Positions 1 to 8,037 of a DNA stretch of 64,000 bases are shown one piece after another; position 1 is the stretch's first letter, and the number at the start of each line of letters is the position of its first letter. The translations under genes and the position numbers were made by a program. The DNA is from Acinetobacter tjernbergiae DSM 14971 = CIP 107465 (GTDB lineage Bacteria > Pseudomonadota > Gammaproteobacteria > Pseudomonadales > Moraxellaceae), in contig NZ_KB894366.1 of assembly GCF_000374425.1 (NCBI RefSeq), positions 1 through 64,000 of the forward strand. Direction: 5' to 3'. Below the pieces are notes generated by a model that worked only from the letters and a program-made list of their open reading frames with translations, was not told where the DNA came from and searched no databases.

Positions 1-26
1 CCGATTATTTTCATAAAAACATACTG

Positions 27-56
27 TTTTACCTATTTATATATTTTGCGTACTAT
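27..56 (+). promoter_or_regulatory. Putative sigma-70 promoter of ahpF
   Basis: A TTTTAC box at 27-32 and a TACTAT box at 51-56 are separated by 18 bases, a plausible -35/-10 pair about 55 bases before the ahpF start. No OxyR site could be defined by eye. This is inference from spacing only. Confidence 0.35.
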
Positions 57-110
57 AGCTTCATTGAATGAATTTAGCTGATTTAAACTGCTTAGAATTT
101 GGAGAAATAC

Positions 111-1676
111 ATGTTAGATCAAAATATTAAAACGCAATTAAAAGCTTATTTAGAACGTTTAGAAAGTCCAATCGAGTTGGTCGCTGCTTTAGATGACTCG
201 GACAAAGCCGCAAAGATCAAAGAACTTGTGACTGAAATTGCAGAACTTTCTGATCAAGTCACGGCACGTTTTGATGGTTCAAATACTCGCCGTCCTAGTT
301 TCGGTGTAGCCAAAGCAGGCGAACAACCACGTGTGTTCTTTGCTGGTTTACCGATGGGACATGAGTTCACTTCTTTGATCTTGGCTTTATTACAAGTGTC
401 AGGTTATGCGCCTAAAGTGTCTGATGATGTGTTAAATCAAATCAAAGGCTTAAACTTGAACTCAAATTTTGACGTGTTTGTCTCATTGAGCTGCCATAAC
501 TGTCCAGATGTGGTTCAAGCCTTAAACTTGATTGCCATCTACAATCCAAATGCAACTGCAACCATGATTGATGGCGGTTTCTTCCAAGATGAAGTTGAAG
601 AACGTAAAATCTTGGCTGTGCCAATGCTGTTCCAAGACAACGAACATATTGGACAAGGTCGTATGACTTTGGAAGAAATTGTTGCTAAGTTAGATACCAA
701 CTCAGCTGAGAAAGATGCCACAGCACTCAATGCCAAAGATGCTTTTGATGTATTGGTGATCGGTGGTGGCCCTGCAGGTGGTACAGCGGCGATCTACGCA
801 GCACGTAAAGGCATCAAAACAGGTATCGTTGCTGAACGCTTTGGTGGTCAGGTCATGGATACCATGGACATTGAGAACTTCACCACAGTTCAAAAAACCG
901 TAGGTCCAAAGTTTGCTCAAGATATGGAAGCGCATGTACGTGAATATGGCGTGGACATTATGAACTTGCAACGCGTGAGTAAAATCACAGGTGCAGATCA
1001 AACTGCCAATGGTCTGGTTGAAGTTGAATTGGAAAATGGGGCTAAGCTTGAATCGAAAACCATTATTCTTTCAACAGGTGCACGTTGGAGAGAAATGAAT
1101 GTACCGGGTGAAGCTGAATACCGTACCCGTGGTGTAGCGTACTGCCCACACTGTGATGGCCCACTCTTCAAAGGCAAGCGTGTTGCGGTGATTGGTGGGG
1201 GTAACTCAGGTGTAGAAGCAGCAATTGACCTTGCAGGAATTGTAGAGCATGTGACGTTAGTTGAGTTTGATACCAAGCTTCGTGCAGATCAAGTGTTGCA
1301 AGACAAGTTAAATAGCTTGCCAAATACCACTGTGATTTTGAATGCACTCAGTACAGAAGTGGTGGGTGATGGTGCTCAAGTAACGGCGTTGAAATATAAA
1401 GATCGTGCCACTGATGTTGAACATACGGTAGAACTTGCCGGAATCTTTGTACAAATCGGTTTATTACCGAACACCGATTTCTTGAAAAACAGTGCCGTTG
1501 AACTCAGCAATCGTGGTGAGATTGTGATTAATGATCGTAACGAAACCAATGTCAAAGGTGTATTTGCCGCAGGTGACTGTACCACCGTGCCGTACAAGCA
1601 AATCATTATTGCGACAGGTGAAGGCGCGAAAGCTTCTCTATCAGCTTTTGACTATATGATTCGATCTGGGGTTTAA
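111..1676 (+). CDS. ahpF: Alkyl hydroperoxide reductase subunit F (NADH:peroxiredoxin oxidoreductase)
   Basis: This flavoprotein passes electrons from NADH to the peroxiredoxin AhpC, which detoxifies organic and hydrogen peroxides in the cytoplasm. The N-terminal double thioredoxin-like domain (about residues 1-190) carries the CHNCPD redox pair. The C-terminal thioredoxin-reductase-like part has the FAD-binding GGGPAG motif, the CPHCDG active-site disulfide and the NAD-binding GGGNSG motif, ending with an AAGDCT FAD signature. The length (521 aa) is normal for AhpF. The ATG at 111 is preferred over an upstream in-frame TTG because GGAG sits 7 bases ahead of it. No ahpC lies in this window. 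A hairpin terminator follows the stop. Confidence 0.97.
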   Translation: MLDQNIKTQLKAYLERLESPIELVAALDDSDKAAKIKELVTEIAELSDQVTARFDGSNTRRPSFGVAKAGEQPRVFFAGLPMGHEFTSLILALLQVSGYAPKVSDDVLNQIKGLNLNSNFDVFVSLSCHNCPDVVQALNLIAIYNPNATATMIDGGFFQDEVEERKILAVPMLFQDNEHIGQGRMTLEEIVAKLDTNSAEKDATALNAKDAFDVLVIGGGPAGGTAAIYAARKGIKTGIVAERFGGQVMDTMDIENFTTVQKTVGPKFAQDMEAHVREYGVDIMNLQRVSKITGADQTANGLVEVELENGAKLESKTIILSTGARWREMNVPGEAEYRTRGVAYCPHCDGPLFKGKRVAVIGGGNSGVEAAIDLAGIVEHVTLVEFDTKLRADQVLQDKLNSLPNTTVILNALSTEVVGDGAQVTALKYKDRATDVEHTVELAGIFVQIGLLPNTDFLKNSAVELSNRGEIVINDRNETNVKGVFAAGDCTTVPYKQIIIATGEGAKASLSAFDYMIRSGV

Positions 1677-1695
1677 AACGATCTAAAACATGTCT

Positions 1696-1731
1696 ACGCA
1701 TTTACATTTCCAAATGTAAGTGCGTGTTTTT
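1696..1731 (+). terminator. Rho-independent terminator after ahpF
   Basis: Fourteen-base arms (ACGCATTTACATTT and its complement with one G-U pair) enclose a two-base loop and are followed by a T-rich run. The hairpin lies 20 bases downstream of the ahpF stop. Confidence 0.65.
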
Positions 1732-1827
1732 ACAAGTTATCAACAAATTTTCAACTTTATTATTCATACAGTTTATGTTTATATTTTCGCTATCCATACC
1801 TATTGGATGCCACAAAGAAAAGGAAAC

Positions 1828-2178
1828 ATGAAAATGAATAAATTACTTGTTGCATTAGGTCTCGCTGCTACTGTTGCGCTTGTAGGCTGTAATAAAGATA
1901 AAGCACCTGAAACAGGCGCAACAACGGGTGAACACTTAGAACATGCTGCTGAACAAGCTGGTGCTGATGTCCAAACAGCAACGAATGCAGCTGCTAGCAA
2001 TGTTGCAACCGCGGTAGATACAGCGAGTGATCAAATTGATGCTGCTGCAGACCATACCGCTAACGCAACGGCTGAAGCGGCTGCAAAAACCGAGGCTGCT
2101 GCACGTGATGCAACCGCTAAAGTTGCTGGTGCGGTAGAATCAACTGCGGCGGATGTAAAAGAAAAAGCGCAACAATAA
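1828..2178 (+). CDS. Small alanine-rich lipoprotein, function unknown
   Basis: The 116-residue product begins MKMNKLLVALGL and has a lipobox (LVGC) with the lipidated Cys near residue 21, so it should be exported and acylated. The mature part is dominated by Ala with regularly spaced Thr, Glu, Asp and Lys, including many AAA- and TA-type steps. This implies one long amphipathic helix or coiled coil rather than a globular enzyme. The start at 1828 has AAAGGAAAC ahead of it; a longer in-frame opening from 1720 has no comparable site and would bury the signal peptide. It sits alone between the ahpF terminator and a strong bidirectional terminator. I do not recognise a named family. Confidence 0.8.
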   Translation: MKMNKLLVALGLAATVALVGCNKDKAPETGATTGEHLEHAAEQAGADVQTATNAAASNVATAVDTASDQIDAAADHTANATAEAAAKTEAAARDATAKVAGAVESTAADVKEKAQQ

Positions 2179-2238
2179 TTTTTTGTTTGCATTAAAAAAG
2201 CCTCTGATCACAGAGGCTTTTTTAATGCAAACAAAAAA
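2179..2238. terminator. Bidirectional terminator: perfect 28-bp inverted repeat
   Basis: The left arm (2179-2206) and right arm (2211-2238) are exact reverse complements around the loop ATCA. The GC-rich core GCCTCTG/CAGAGGC is flanked by A and T runs on both sides. It lies between the stops of the convergent lipoprotein and GST genes and would terminate both. Confidence 0.9.
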
Positions 2239-2850
2239 CTAACCTAATAATCCTTCATCACGCATTGCAATTTGTACGGACTGACGTTCAGCCACTTTAT
2301 TCCGTAAAGCGATGATATGAATATAAGGTGTTAAGTCATGTTCAATATGATTTGACCAATTTGTAATTACAAATAAGTACGCATCTGCTGGTCCAAAATT
2401 ATCATCAACTAAATAATCATATTCTGATTCAGCTAAATAGTTATCAATATATTTAAGCAAACGATCAACTTCAGCATAAGCTTTGATTTTTTCATCAGCA
2501 GTTAACTGCCCACTAAAGAAAACAGCATAGGCATCATGCAACTCTGAATTTAAATATCCTAACCATTCAAGAACTTTGGCACGTCCCATCCCTGATGGTG
2601 GAATTAAATCCTGCTTCGGATCGTGCTGAGCTAGAAACGGTAAAATCGCAACGTTCTCAGTCAAAATCAAACCTGGGTTAATCTCTAAAGCTGGAACATA
2701 ACCTTTTGGATTAATTTCATAATAATCAGCCCCTTTAGAGGTTTTATGTGTTCTTAGATCAACGCGTTCTAAATCAAAATCTACATTTATTTCATTTAAA
2801 ATAATATGTGCTGCCAATGAGCAAGCACCAGGTGAATAATACAACTTCAT
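2239..2850 (-). CDS. Glutathione S-transferase family protein (beta-class like)
   Basis: The 203-residue protein opens MKLYYSPGACSLAAH, the thioredoxin-fold N-terminus of bacterial GSTs. Cys10 is in the position of the catalytic cysteine of beta-class enzymes. The NPKGYVPAL stretch carries the cis-proline loop that binds the glutathione gamma-glutamyl chain. The C-terminal half is the all-helical domain. Such enzymes conjugate or reduce electrophiles with glutathione in the cytosol; the substrate cannot be inferred. It is monocistronic and convergent with the lipoprotein gene. The start is well defined by the conserved N-terminus. Confidence 0.88.
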   Translation of the reverse strand: MKLYYSPGACSLAAHIILNEINVDFDLERVDLRTHKTSKGADYYEINPKGYVPALEINPGLILTENVAILPFLAQHDPKQDLIPPSGMGRAKVLEWLGYLNSELHDAYAVFFSGQLTADEKIKAYAEVDRLLKYIDNYLAESEYDYLVDDNFGPADAYLFVITNWSNHIEHDLTPYIHIIALRNKVAERQSVQIAMRDEGLLG

Positions 2851-3091
2851 GTGTGATCCTTGTTATCTAACTCTTATGTTCTAAATCGCTTTACGTTAAT
2901 TTGCAAAATATGTTTCCACAAATTTGTCAAAAAAAGTAAAAAATACTTAATCATCTGACTATTAGTGAAATTACATGATTTTGCAAGTAGTCTTATGTCA
3001 ATTTTTTATTATCATCGTATATATCCTGTTCAAACAGATCAGATTTTTAAGGCGTATAGAAAACACCAACACCCCTCTCTTTTTGTATAGA

Positions 3092-5560
3092 TCAACGTTT
3101 TTTTCTTGAATAAAGCGAATAACTTGCTAAACCGAATAACCCTAAGATGGATAACCACCCAAAACTCCCCGATGAAGTATTTGACGGTGAAGGTCTATTC
3201 TCGGCATCACTCATATCAAGATCAACAATTACAGGATCATGATCTGAAGAGCGATAAGCATTTTCTGAGAAAAATAATGCTTTCTGCGCATCCGTTTTAT
3301 ATTCTTCGTTGTAATCTAAAACGGTTGCTTCATCGGCATTGATGTGCCAAGCAAATGCTTTTTTTACTTTGCGATATAGATTTACATCGGCAATCGCATG
3401 GTCTAAATTGCCTGCACCGCCATAACCCTCAGCATTACTTGCTACACCAAACACATAACTATAAGCTTGTTCGCCTTGCCCTACCACTTTGTCATTTAAC
3501 AAGACTTTATAATTCGCTTTTTCAAAGACTTGAATCGGGTCTTCTTTGGCATAACTATTCATATCACCTAAAAGTAAAATATTTGGCTTTTCGACTTGCG
3601 TTGGGTTTTTCACCATCCATTGAACCAATTGTTCGACAGCTTTCACACGTGTTGGATTCCAACAACCTTGGCCATCTTTTTGATCGGCATCTGTTGTTTG
3701 AGTATCAACACCAGTACACCCCTTAGATTTCAAATGATTTGGAATAATCGTGAACATTTGCTTTCCAGAAATCGGTTGGAAAGTTTGCGCAATCGTTGTT
3801 CTATTCTTATCACCTAAATCAAGCACAACTGGTTTATTGACAGGTTTTACACGTTTACTGTTATAAATAATGGCAACAGCAATCACATCCGTTCCCAAGC
3901 GATCTTGATTTTCAGGAATCACATATTTCCAATCAGCGCCTAAAGCTTGGGTTAAATACGCAATTGCACTATTTTTATCATAGCCATTGTTTGCGATTTC
4001 CATCAAACCATACACATCCGCATCAATTGCCTTTAATGCTTTGATAATTTTACGATGTTGTTTATCAAACTCCGTTTGGCTCGTTGCACCACGTTCAGTA
4101 GGGAAACCTGTTTTACCATTATCATAATTCAAGACATTGAATGCTGCTGCACGAATCAGATTAGTATCTTTCACTGCAATATTCTGTCTCAATTGAGTAT
4201 TGCTCACGACCTCTGGCAGGCTACGCCCTTGTATAGGCTGGATACGCCAACCATTAAAGCGATATTCTAAAATCCCTTCAACATTTTTAAGTTGATCGCC
4301 TGAGCGTAAGCTATTTATTGCACTAAAATTCTGCGGCAACCAAGGTGTTCTGTTTTGATTATTATAACCATCATCCAAAATAATCTTTGATAACAAATTT
4401 TTCTGTGCAAGTGCTTTTGCCTCAGCGGACAAAGGTGGATATAAATTAGTCGGAATGAACAATCGCTCCTTACTCAGTGACAACTCACCGAAGCGACCAT
4501 AATTATAGTTTTCACTGATGGTTAAAGTCTGTGGCAATTTCACCAACATCCCTTGATAAAGTTGCGGTGAATTTGCAGTTAATTCAGCCAAACTATTAAA
4601 TGGTAAATCAACGCTTTTAGGCTGTACTTGACTTGCGGCATTGAGATTACAGGTCAAAATGTCTTGCTGTAACTGATCAATCTGTAATTGGTTTTGATAG
4701 GCAGTCAAACGCCCCCGTAGGATCACCTCATCTCCAACTTTTCCACCTTTAACTGAGCTACTCGCTGGGATATAAACAAAAATCGCATTACTCAAATTTG
4801 CTTTGGCTTTGCTATCAACCGTTTGAATATAGAAACCCGAAAAACCATTTTCATAACGATAATCCGCAGTGATCACACCACGGAGCGTATAGTTTTGCCC
4901 TTGAGTTACTTTATTATTTAAATCTGCAATCGCGGTGTCCGTACTAGAGCAACTCACTGTTTCACTGACAGGAGGTGTTGTTGCTGAACCCGTTATATTT
5001 GAAAAATCATTCCGATCCTTCCATGCACGCCATGAACCATCTAAATCAAATGCTGTTGCTGTTGCTGGATCAATTTCAGTTACAGGATTCACCGTTTGCA
5101 AGCGAGTAAAACTATTCGCTTTACTGATGGTAGTTGTTCCCCAACCGCCTGATGTAGGTTGTTCACCTAGTCGTCCAAAACGATCAATCACTTTCCCTTT
5201 ATAAACTAATAATATTGCATCATCGCCATTAAACGTAAATCCAGCGACTTGATTAACCTTATCCCCTAGCTCAGTTTGTAATGCAGCATGTCCAACTAGA
5301 AAGCGCCCCTTACTTTTAAGGTTCCCATTCAAAGGAAAAACCAAAGGCTTCAACGTCGTGCCATTATTAAACTGTTGGATCTCATAATCAGCCAAGTTAA
5401 CCGATGTCACATCTGGATTATAAATTTCTAATCCCTTCTTATTGCTATTACCATCAATATACTGGCTAAACATCAACTGCGCATGTGCCACAGAAAATAT
5501 CGAAGATGCACCCAACAATCCTAAACAAACTGCAATCGAATGGAATTTAAAGTTTTTCAT
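3092..5560 (-). CDS. ExeM/NucH-family extracellular endonuclease with a GlyGly-CTERM-like tail
   Basis: This 822-residue exported nuclease has a signal peptide (MKNFKFHSIAVCLGLLGASS...AHA), then a lamin-tail-like domain (about residues 28-140, LMFSQYIDGNSNKKGLEIYNP). An OB-fold-like middle region follows, and then an endonuclease/exonuclease/phosphatase domain (about 470-780) with NVLNYDNG, LMEIANNG, NHLKSKG, LGDMNSY and SSDHDP catalytic motifs. The last 30 residues are a Ser/Gly stretch, a hydrophobic helix and the basic end SRKKR. This is the pattern of GlyGly-CTERM/rhombosortase substrates that are trimmed and retained at the surface. Homologues degrade extracellular DNA in biofilms. It stands alone, with no obvious terminator. 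No rhombosortase gene is in the window. Confidence 0.88.
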   Translation of the reverse strand: MKNFKFHSIAVCLGLLGASSIFSVAHAQLMFSQYIDGNSNKKGLEIYNPDVTSVNLADYEIQQFNNGTTLKPLVFPLNGNLKSKGRFLVGHAALQTELGDKVNQVAGFTFNGDDAILLVYKGKVIDRFGRLGEQPTSGGWGTTTISKANSFTRLQTVNPVTEIDPATATAFDLDGSWRAWKDRNDFSNITGSATTPPVSETVSCSSTDTAIADLNNKVTQGQNYTLRGVITADYRYENGFSGFYIQTVDSKAKANLSNAIFVYIPASSSVKGGKVGDEVILRGRLTAYQNQLQIDQLQQDILTCNLNAASQVQPKSVDLPFNSLAELTANSPQLYQGMLVKLPQTLTISENYNYGRFGELSLSKERLFIPTNLYPPLSAEAKALAQKNLLSKIILDDGYNNQNRTPWLPQNFSAINSLRSGDQLKNVEGILEYRFNGWRIQPIQGRSLPEVVSNTQLRQNIAVKDTNLIRAAAFNVLNYDNGKTGFPTERGATSQTEFDKQHRKIIKALKAIDADVYGLMEIANNGYDKNSAIAYLTQALGADWKYVIPENQDRLGTDVIAVAIIYNSKRVKPVNKPVVLDLGDKNRTTIAQTFQPISGKQMFTIIPNHLKSKGCTGVDTQTTDADQKDGQGCWNPTRVKAVEQLVQWMVKNPTQVEKPNILLLGDMNSYAKEDPIQVFEKANYKVLLNDKVVGQGEQAYSYVFGVASNAEGYGGAGNLDHAIADVNLYRKVKKAFAWHINADEATVLDYNEEYKTDAQKALFFSENAYRSSDHDPVIVDLDMSDAENRPSPSNTSSGSFGWLSILGLFGLASYSLYSRKKR

Positions 5561-5744
5561 AAATTTTTTACTTAATGTTCAAATCGACATTAGGCTATTC
5601 AATCTGTGTGACAACGACATGAAGAATTTTTTACAAGTTTTAGGCAATCAAAAAAATGAACTCTTAAATAAAGTCATTTAAACATTTGACTTGACCACCT
5701 GAACACTTAAAATACGGCATTTCTATCCTTATATCTCCAGAATC

Positions 5745-6461
5745 ATGTCAAACGATCAGTTAGAAACGCAAATTACGGAACTCGACAATTTGCCAGAGCA
5801 CCGTGAAATTGTGACGTTTATGCGTCGTTCAGCCCCGCTCAATACTTCACAACGTACTGCTTTAGAAGATTATCGTGATTTAATTTTGGAATATCCTGCT
5901 GGCGATTTACGTCAACACTTTGAACACCCTGAGCGCCCATTAACAGTCGAAATCGGCTTTGGTATGGGTCGTTCTTTAATGTTAATGGCAAAGGCAAATC
6001 CTGAGCGTAACTTTGTCGGGATTGAAGTGCATATCCCTGGTATCGCACAATGTGTGTATGAAGTCGGTATGGCTGGTTTAAAGAACTTGTTTGTACTCGA
6101 TGCAGATGCAATCCAAGTACTACGTGAAATGCCAGACAATAGCATTAACTGTATACAGCTTTACTTCCCAGACCCATGGCAGAAAAAACGTCACTTTAAA
6201 CGTCGTTTTGTGATTCACGAGCGTATGCAACTGGTTGAACAAAAGTTAGAGCTTGGAGGTACATTCCATGCTGCAACTGACTGGGAACCGTATGCAGAAT
6301 GGATGCTTGACGTTTTAGATCATCGTCCTAATCTAGAAAATCTAGCAGGTAAAGGCAATAGCTACCCTCGCCCTGAATGGCGTCCAGTGACTAAATTCGA
6401 ACGTCGTGGTCTCGAATCAGGTCACAAAATCAATGATTTTATTTTCAAGAAAATAAAGTAA
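5745..6461 (+). CDS. trmB: tRNA (guanine-N7)-methyltransferase
   Basis: TrmB methylates G46 in the variable loop of tRNAs using S-adenosylmethionine. The 238-residue product has the SAM-binding motif VEIGFGMGRS near residue 69, the FVGIEVH acidic-loop motif, and the family-defining FPDPWQKKRHFKRR segment around residues 140-155. The C-terminal TKFERRG motif recognises tRNA. Length is typical. The gene is monocistronic on the plus strand, and a long AT-rich palindrome and decayed mobile DNA begin just downstream. Confidence 0.96.
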   Translation: MSNDQLETQITELDNLPEHREIVTFMRRSAPLNTSQRTALEDYRDLILEYPAGDLRQHFEHPERPLTVEIGFGMGRSLMLMAKANPERNFVGIEVHIPGIAQCVYEVGMAGLKNLFVLDADAIQVLREMPDNSINCIQLYFPDPWQKKRHFKRRFVIHERMQLVEQKLELGGTFHAATDWEPYAEWMLDVLDHRPNLENLAGKGNSYPRPEWRPVTKFERRGLESGHKINDFIFKKIK

Positions 6462-6503
6462 ATAAATCATATTGTTCAACCAAATCCATCTTTAAAACAA
6501 GTT

Positions 6504-6536
6504 TATAGCATTAAATATATGATATTTAATGCTATA
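6504..6536. repeat. Perfect AT-rich inverted repeat (15-bp arms)
   Basis: Arms at 6504-6518 and 6522-6536 (TATAGCATTAAATAT and its exact complement) surround the loop ATG. There is no T-run on either side beyond general AT richness, so it is a weak terminator at best. It marks the junction between trmB and the decayed integrase region. Confidence 0.7.
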
Positions 6537-6640
6537 TTACCACCTAATAGTATCTAAAAATTTTCTACCAGTGCTATACTTTTTTAGTCCCCAAAAAGTA
6601 TCAAAAATAATTTCTTGAATTAGTCTCAAGGAATATCAAA

Positions 6641-6919
6641 ATGAATACAACAACAAATACATTCGTATTTTCAACCGATAGAGAAATTCAATCTTATAAA
6701 GGTAAAGAAAAAAGATATAACCAAAGATAAATTAAACAATAGTTTATCCATTGATATTAAATCAACAAGAAGAAAAACATGGATATATAGGTATACATTT
6801 GATAAAAATAGGAAATTATTATTCTTGAACCTTATCCTGATGTTCCATTAAAAGATGCTGGGCAACTAACAGATGAAGCAGCAATAAAATTTGGCAAAAA
6901 TTTATCGTTGCTAAAATAA
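6641..6919 (+). pseudogene. Remnant of a P4-type (DUF4102) tyrosine integrase, N-terminal arm only
   Basis: Reading across two frameshifts gives a chain typical of the arm-binding domain of P4-family integrases. It runs FSTDREIQSYK, then DKLNNSLSIDIKSTRRKTW, then IYRYTFDKNRKLL, then LEPYPDVPLKDAGQLTDEA. The first frame stops after 29 codons at TAA. The second runs through about 6795, and the third from about 6820 to a TAA at 6919. The catalytic R-H-R-Y domain is missing altogether. The ATG at 6641 has AAGGAA upstream, so this was probably the original start. It is a dead fossil of a genomic island that integrated near trmB. Confidence 0.75.
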
Positions 6920-6934
6920 ATCAAATGCCAAATT

Positions 6935-7085
6935 TTAGACCTCAACAACATCGGTAATCGCTGGTTTGAGTATTGGAGTTTGGATATTGAGCTGCTGGGT
7001 AATATGTGCCGCAACAAACTTAGCATCGTTTGCAATATCTAAGAAACGACCTGAGCCCGCATGTGTATAGTATCGCTTCGGTTGA
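6935..7085 (-). pseudogene. Orphan C-terminal gene fragment, unrecognised
   Basis: On the minus strand an open stretch of about 48 codons reads PKRYYTHAGSGRF, LDIANDAKFVAAHIT, QQLNIQTPILKP and then AITDVVEV before a TAA. The amino acid composition and helical periodicity look like genuine protein. There is no start codon with a ribosome site at a sensible place, and upstream sequence belongs to another element. I read it as the tail of a gene cut by the neighbouring insertion. I do not recognise the family. Confidence 0.4.
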
Positions 7086-7103
7086 AAATACTCGGAGAGA
7101 AAT

Positions 7104-7232
7104 ATGTTGCGATTAAATACAGTAATGTTACTTATAATTGCATTAATGGTTGGATCATTCAAAGGGACAGATATCTATGGTCGATTTTGTGAGATAGAGA
7201 AACAAAATTGTAAAGTAAGAATCCTTTATTGA
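7104..7232 (+). CDS. Possible 42-residue membrane peptide (or fused debris)
   Basis: The ATG at 7104 follows CGGAGAGA and opens a peptide starting MLRLNTVMLLIIALMVGSF, which looks like a short hydrophobic helix or signal peptide, ending KVRILY before TGA at 7230. After that stop the same frame continues straight into the IS5-like transposase tail. The ORF could therefore be a chimera made when the insertion sequence decayed. The ribosome site is good, but nothing else supports expression. Confidence 0.25.
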   Translation: MLRLNTVMLLIIALMVGSFKGTDIYGRFCEIEKQNCKVRILY

Positions 7233-7472
7233 GAAAATTCTACAGAAAATCATTCATTACCCCCTAAGGCTAAAAAAAGACGTAAATTAGCTCCTTTATT
7301 AAAGACATATAATCAAAAGATTAATAAAAGAAGAATAGGCATTGAACATGTATTTGGAATATTAAAGGCCTCCAATATCCTTGCTGAGCACTATCGCAAT
7401 AGAGAGAAAAGACTTGGCTTAGGATTCAATTTGATTGCAGGTATTCATAATTTAGAGCTGAATAAAATATGA
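7233..7472 (+). mobile_element. IS5-family transposase C-terminal remnant (DDE_4 type)
   Basis: Eighty codons of open frame contain RRIGIEHVFGILK followed by YRNREKRLGLGFNLIAG and IHNLEL. This is the characteristic end of IS5-group DDE_4 transposases, with the conserved Glu of the DDE triad in the IEHVFG segment. The upstream two-thirds of the transposase, including both Asp residues, are gone, and an in-frame TGA precedes the fragment. No terminal inverted repeats could be matched. It is not functional. Confidence 0.75.
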
Positions 7473-7701
7473 TTTATGAAAGAAGTCGCCTATTAATCCA
7501 GATTTTAAAAAAAATTAAAAAAGATATTTAAACAGGAATATGGGATGCCTTAATGCACCCCTTATATTCTAATTCAAAACCTGTACCGACTGCTGCAACC
7601 CTTTCTGAATATCCTGAACATGGGTCAGATCATAGGTCTGTTGAGACTGTAGAGATATTTAGTGCTATCTTAGTTTCACATATAATTCCCTATGCTAAAT
7701 A
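7473..7701. other. Gene-free stretch with a short C-terminal coding relic
   Basis: About 230 bases separate the transposase tail from the DUF3325 gene. On the minus strand, codons at roughly 7569-7655 read QQTYDLTHVQDIQKGLQQ, then SVQVLN and stop. This resembles the end of a real protein but is too short to name. Nothing else is visible. Confidence 0.4.
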
Positions 7702-8037
7702 TTAAATCAAGATCACAATAAGCAGTAGCCCAAATACAACAGTGACAATCACATTCGCCTGCAAGAGTTTTTTAGGGTGATAAGTCAATAATAACCCCAC
7801 TGCCAAAGCAGCAAAAGTGATACACCCCAACCACTCAGATAAACCGACCGAAGCCCCCTTAATATAAATCATGACCAGCGCAGAGAGGAGCAAAACCACC
7901 CAGCCTGCGATTTCAAAACGGCGACTGTTTTGTGCTGAAATCTGAGCACTAAAAATATCACGCTGATGCTTACTCATCCCACAGGCAAGTGCCGATAACG
8001 CCACCACAGCAACACACCACAACATCAATGCAGCCAT
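7702..8037 (-). CDS. DUF3325 family membrane protein of an iron-uptake operon
   Basis: The 111-residue product has three or four hydrophobic segments (about residues 1-20, 45-65, 68-85 and 90-111) and the CGMSKHQRDIF loop typical of DUF3325 proteins. Its start codon overlaps the stop of the PepSY gene upstream (TAATG), so translation is likely coupled. It is the last gene of the TonB receptor-DUF3649-PepSY-DUF3325 operon. In other proteobacteria such small inner-membrane proteins accompany siderophore receptors and PepSY proteins thought to help iron release or reduction. Its biochemical role is unknown. Confidence 0.8.
   Translation of the reverse strand: MAALMLWCVAVVALSALACGMSKHQRDIFSAQISAQNSRRFEIAGWVVLLLSALVMIYIKGASVGLSEWLGCITFAALAVGLLLTYHPKKLLQANVIVTVVFGLLLIVILI

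Noticed and set aside
99..110. Upstream TTG extension of ahpF by four codons
   Set aside because: The GGAG ribosome site lies inside the extension and points to the ATG at 111.
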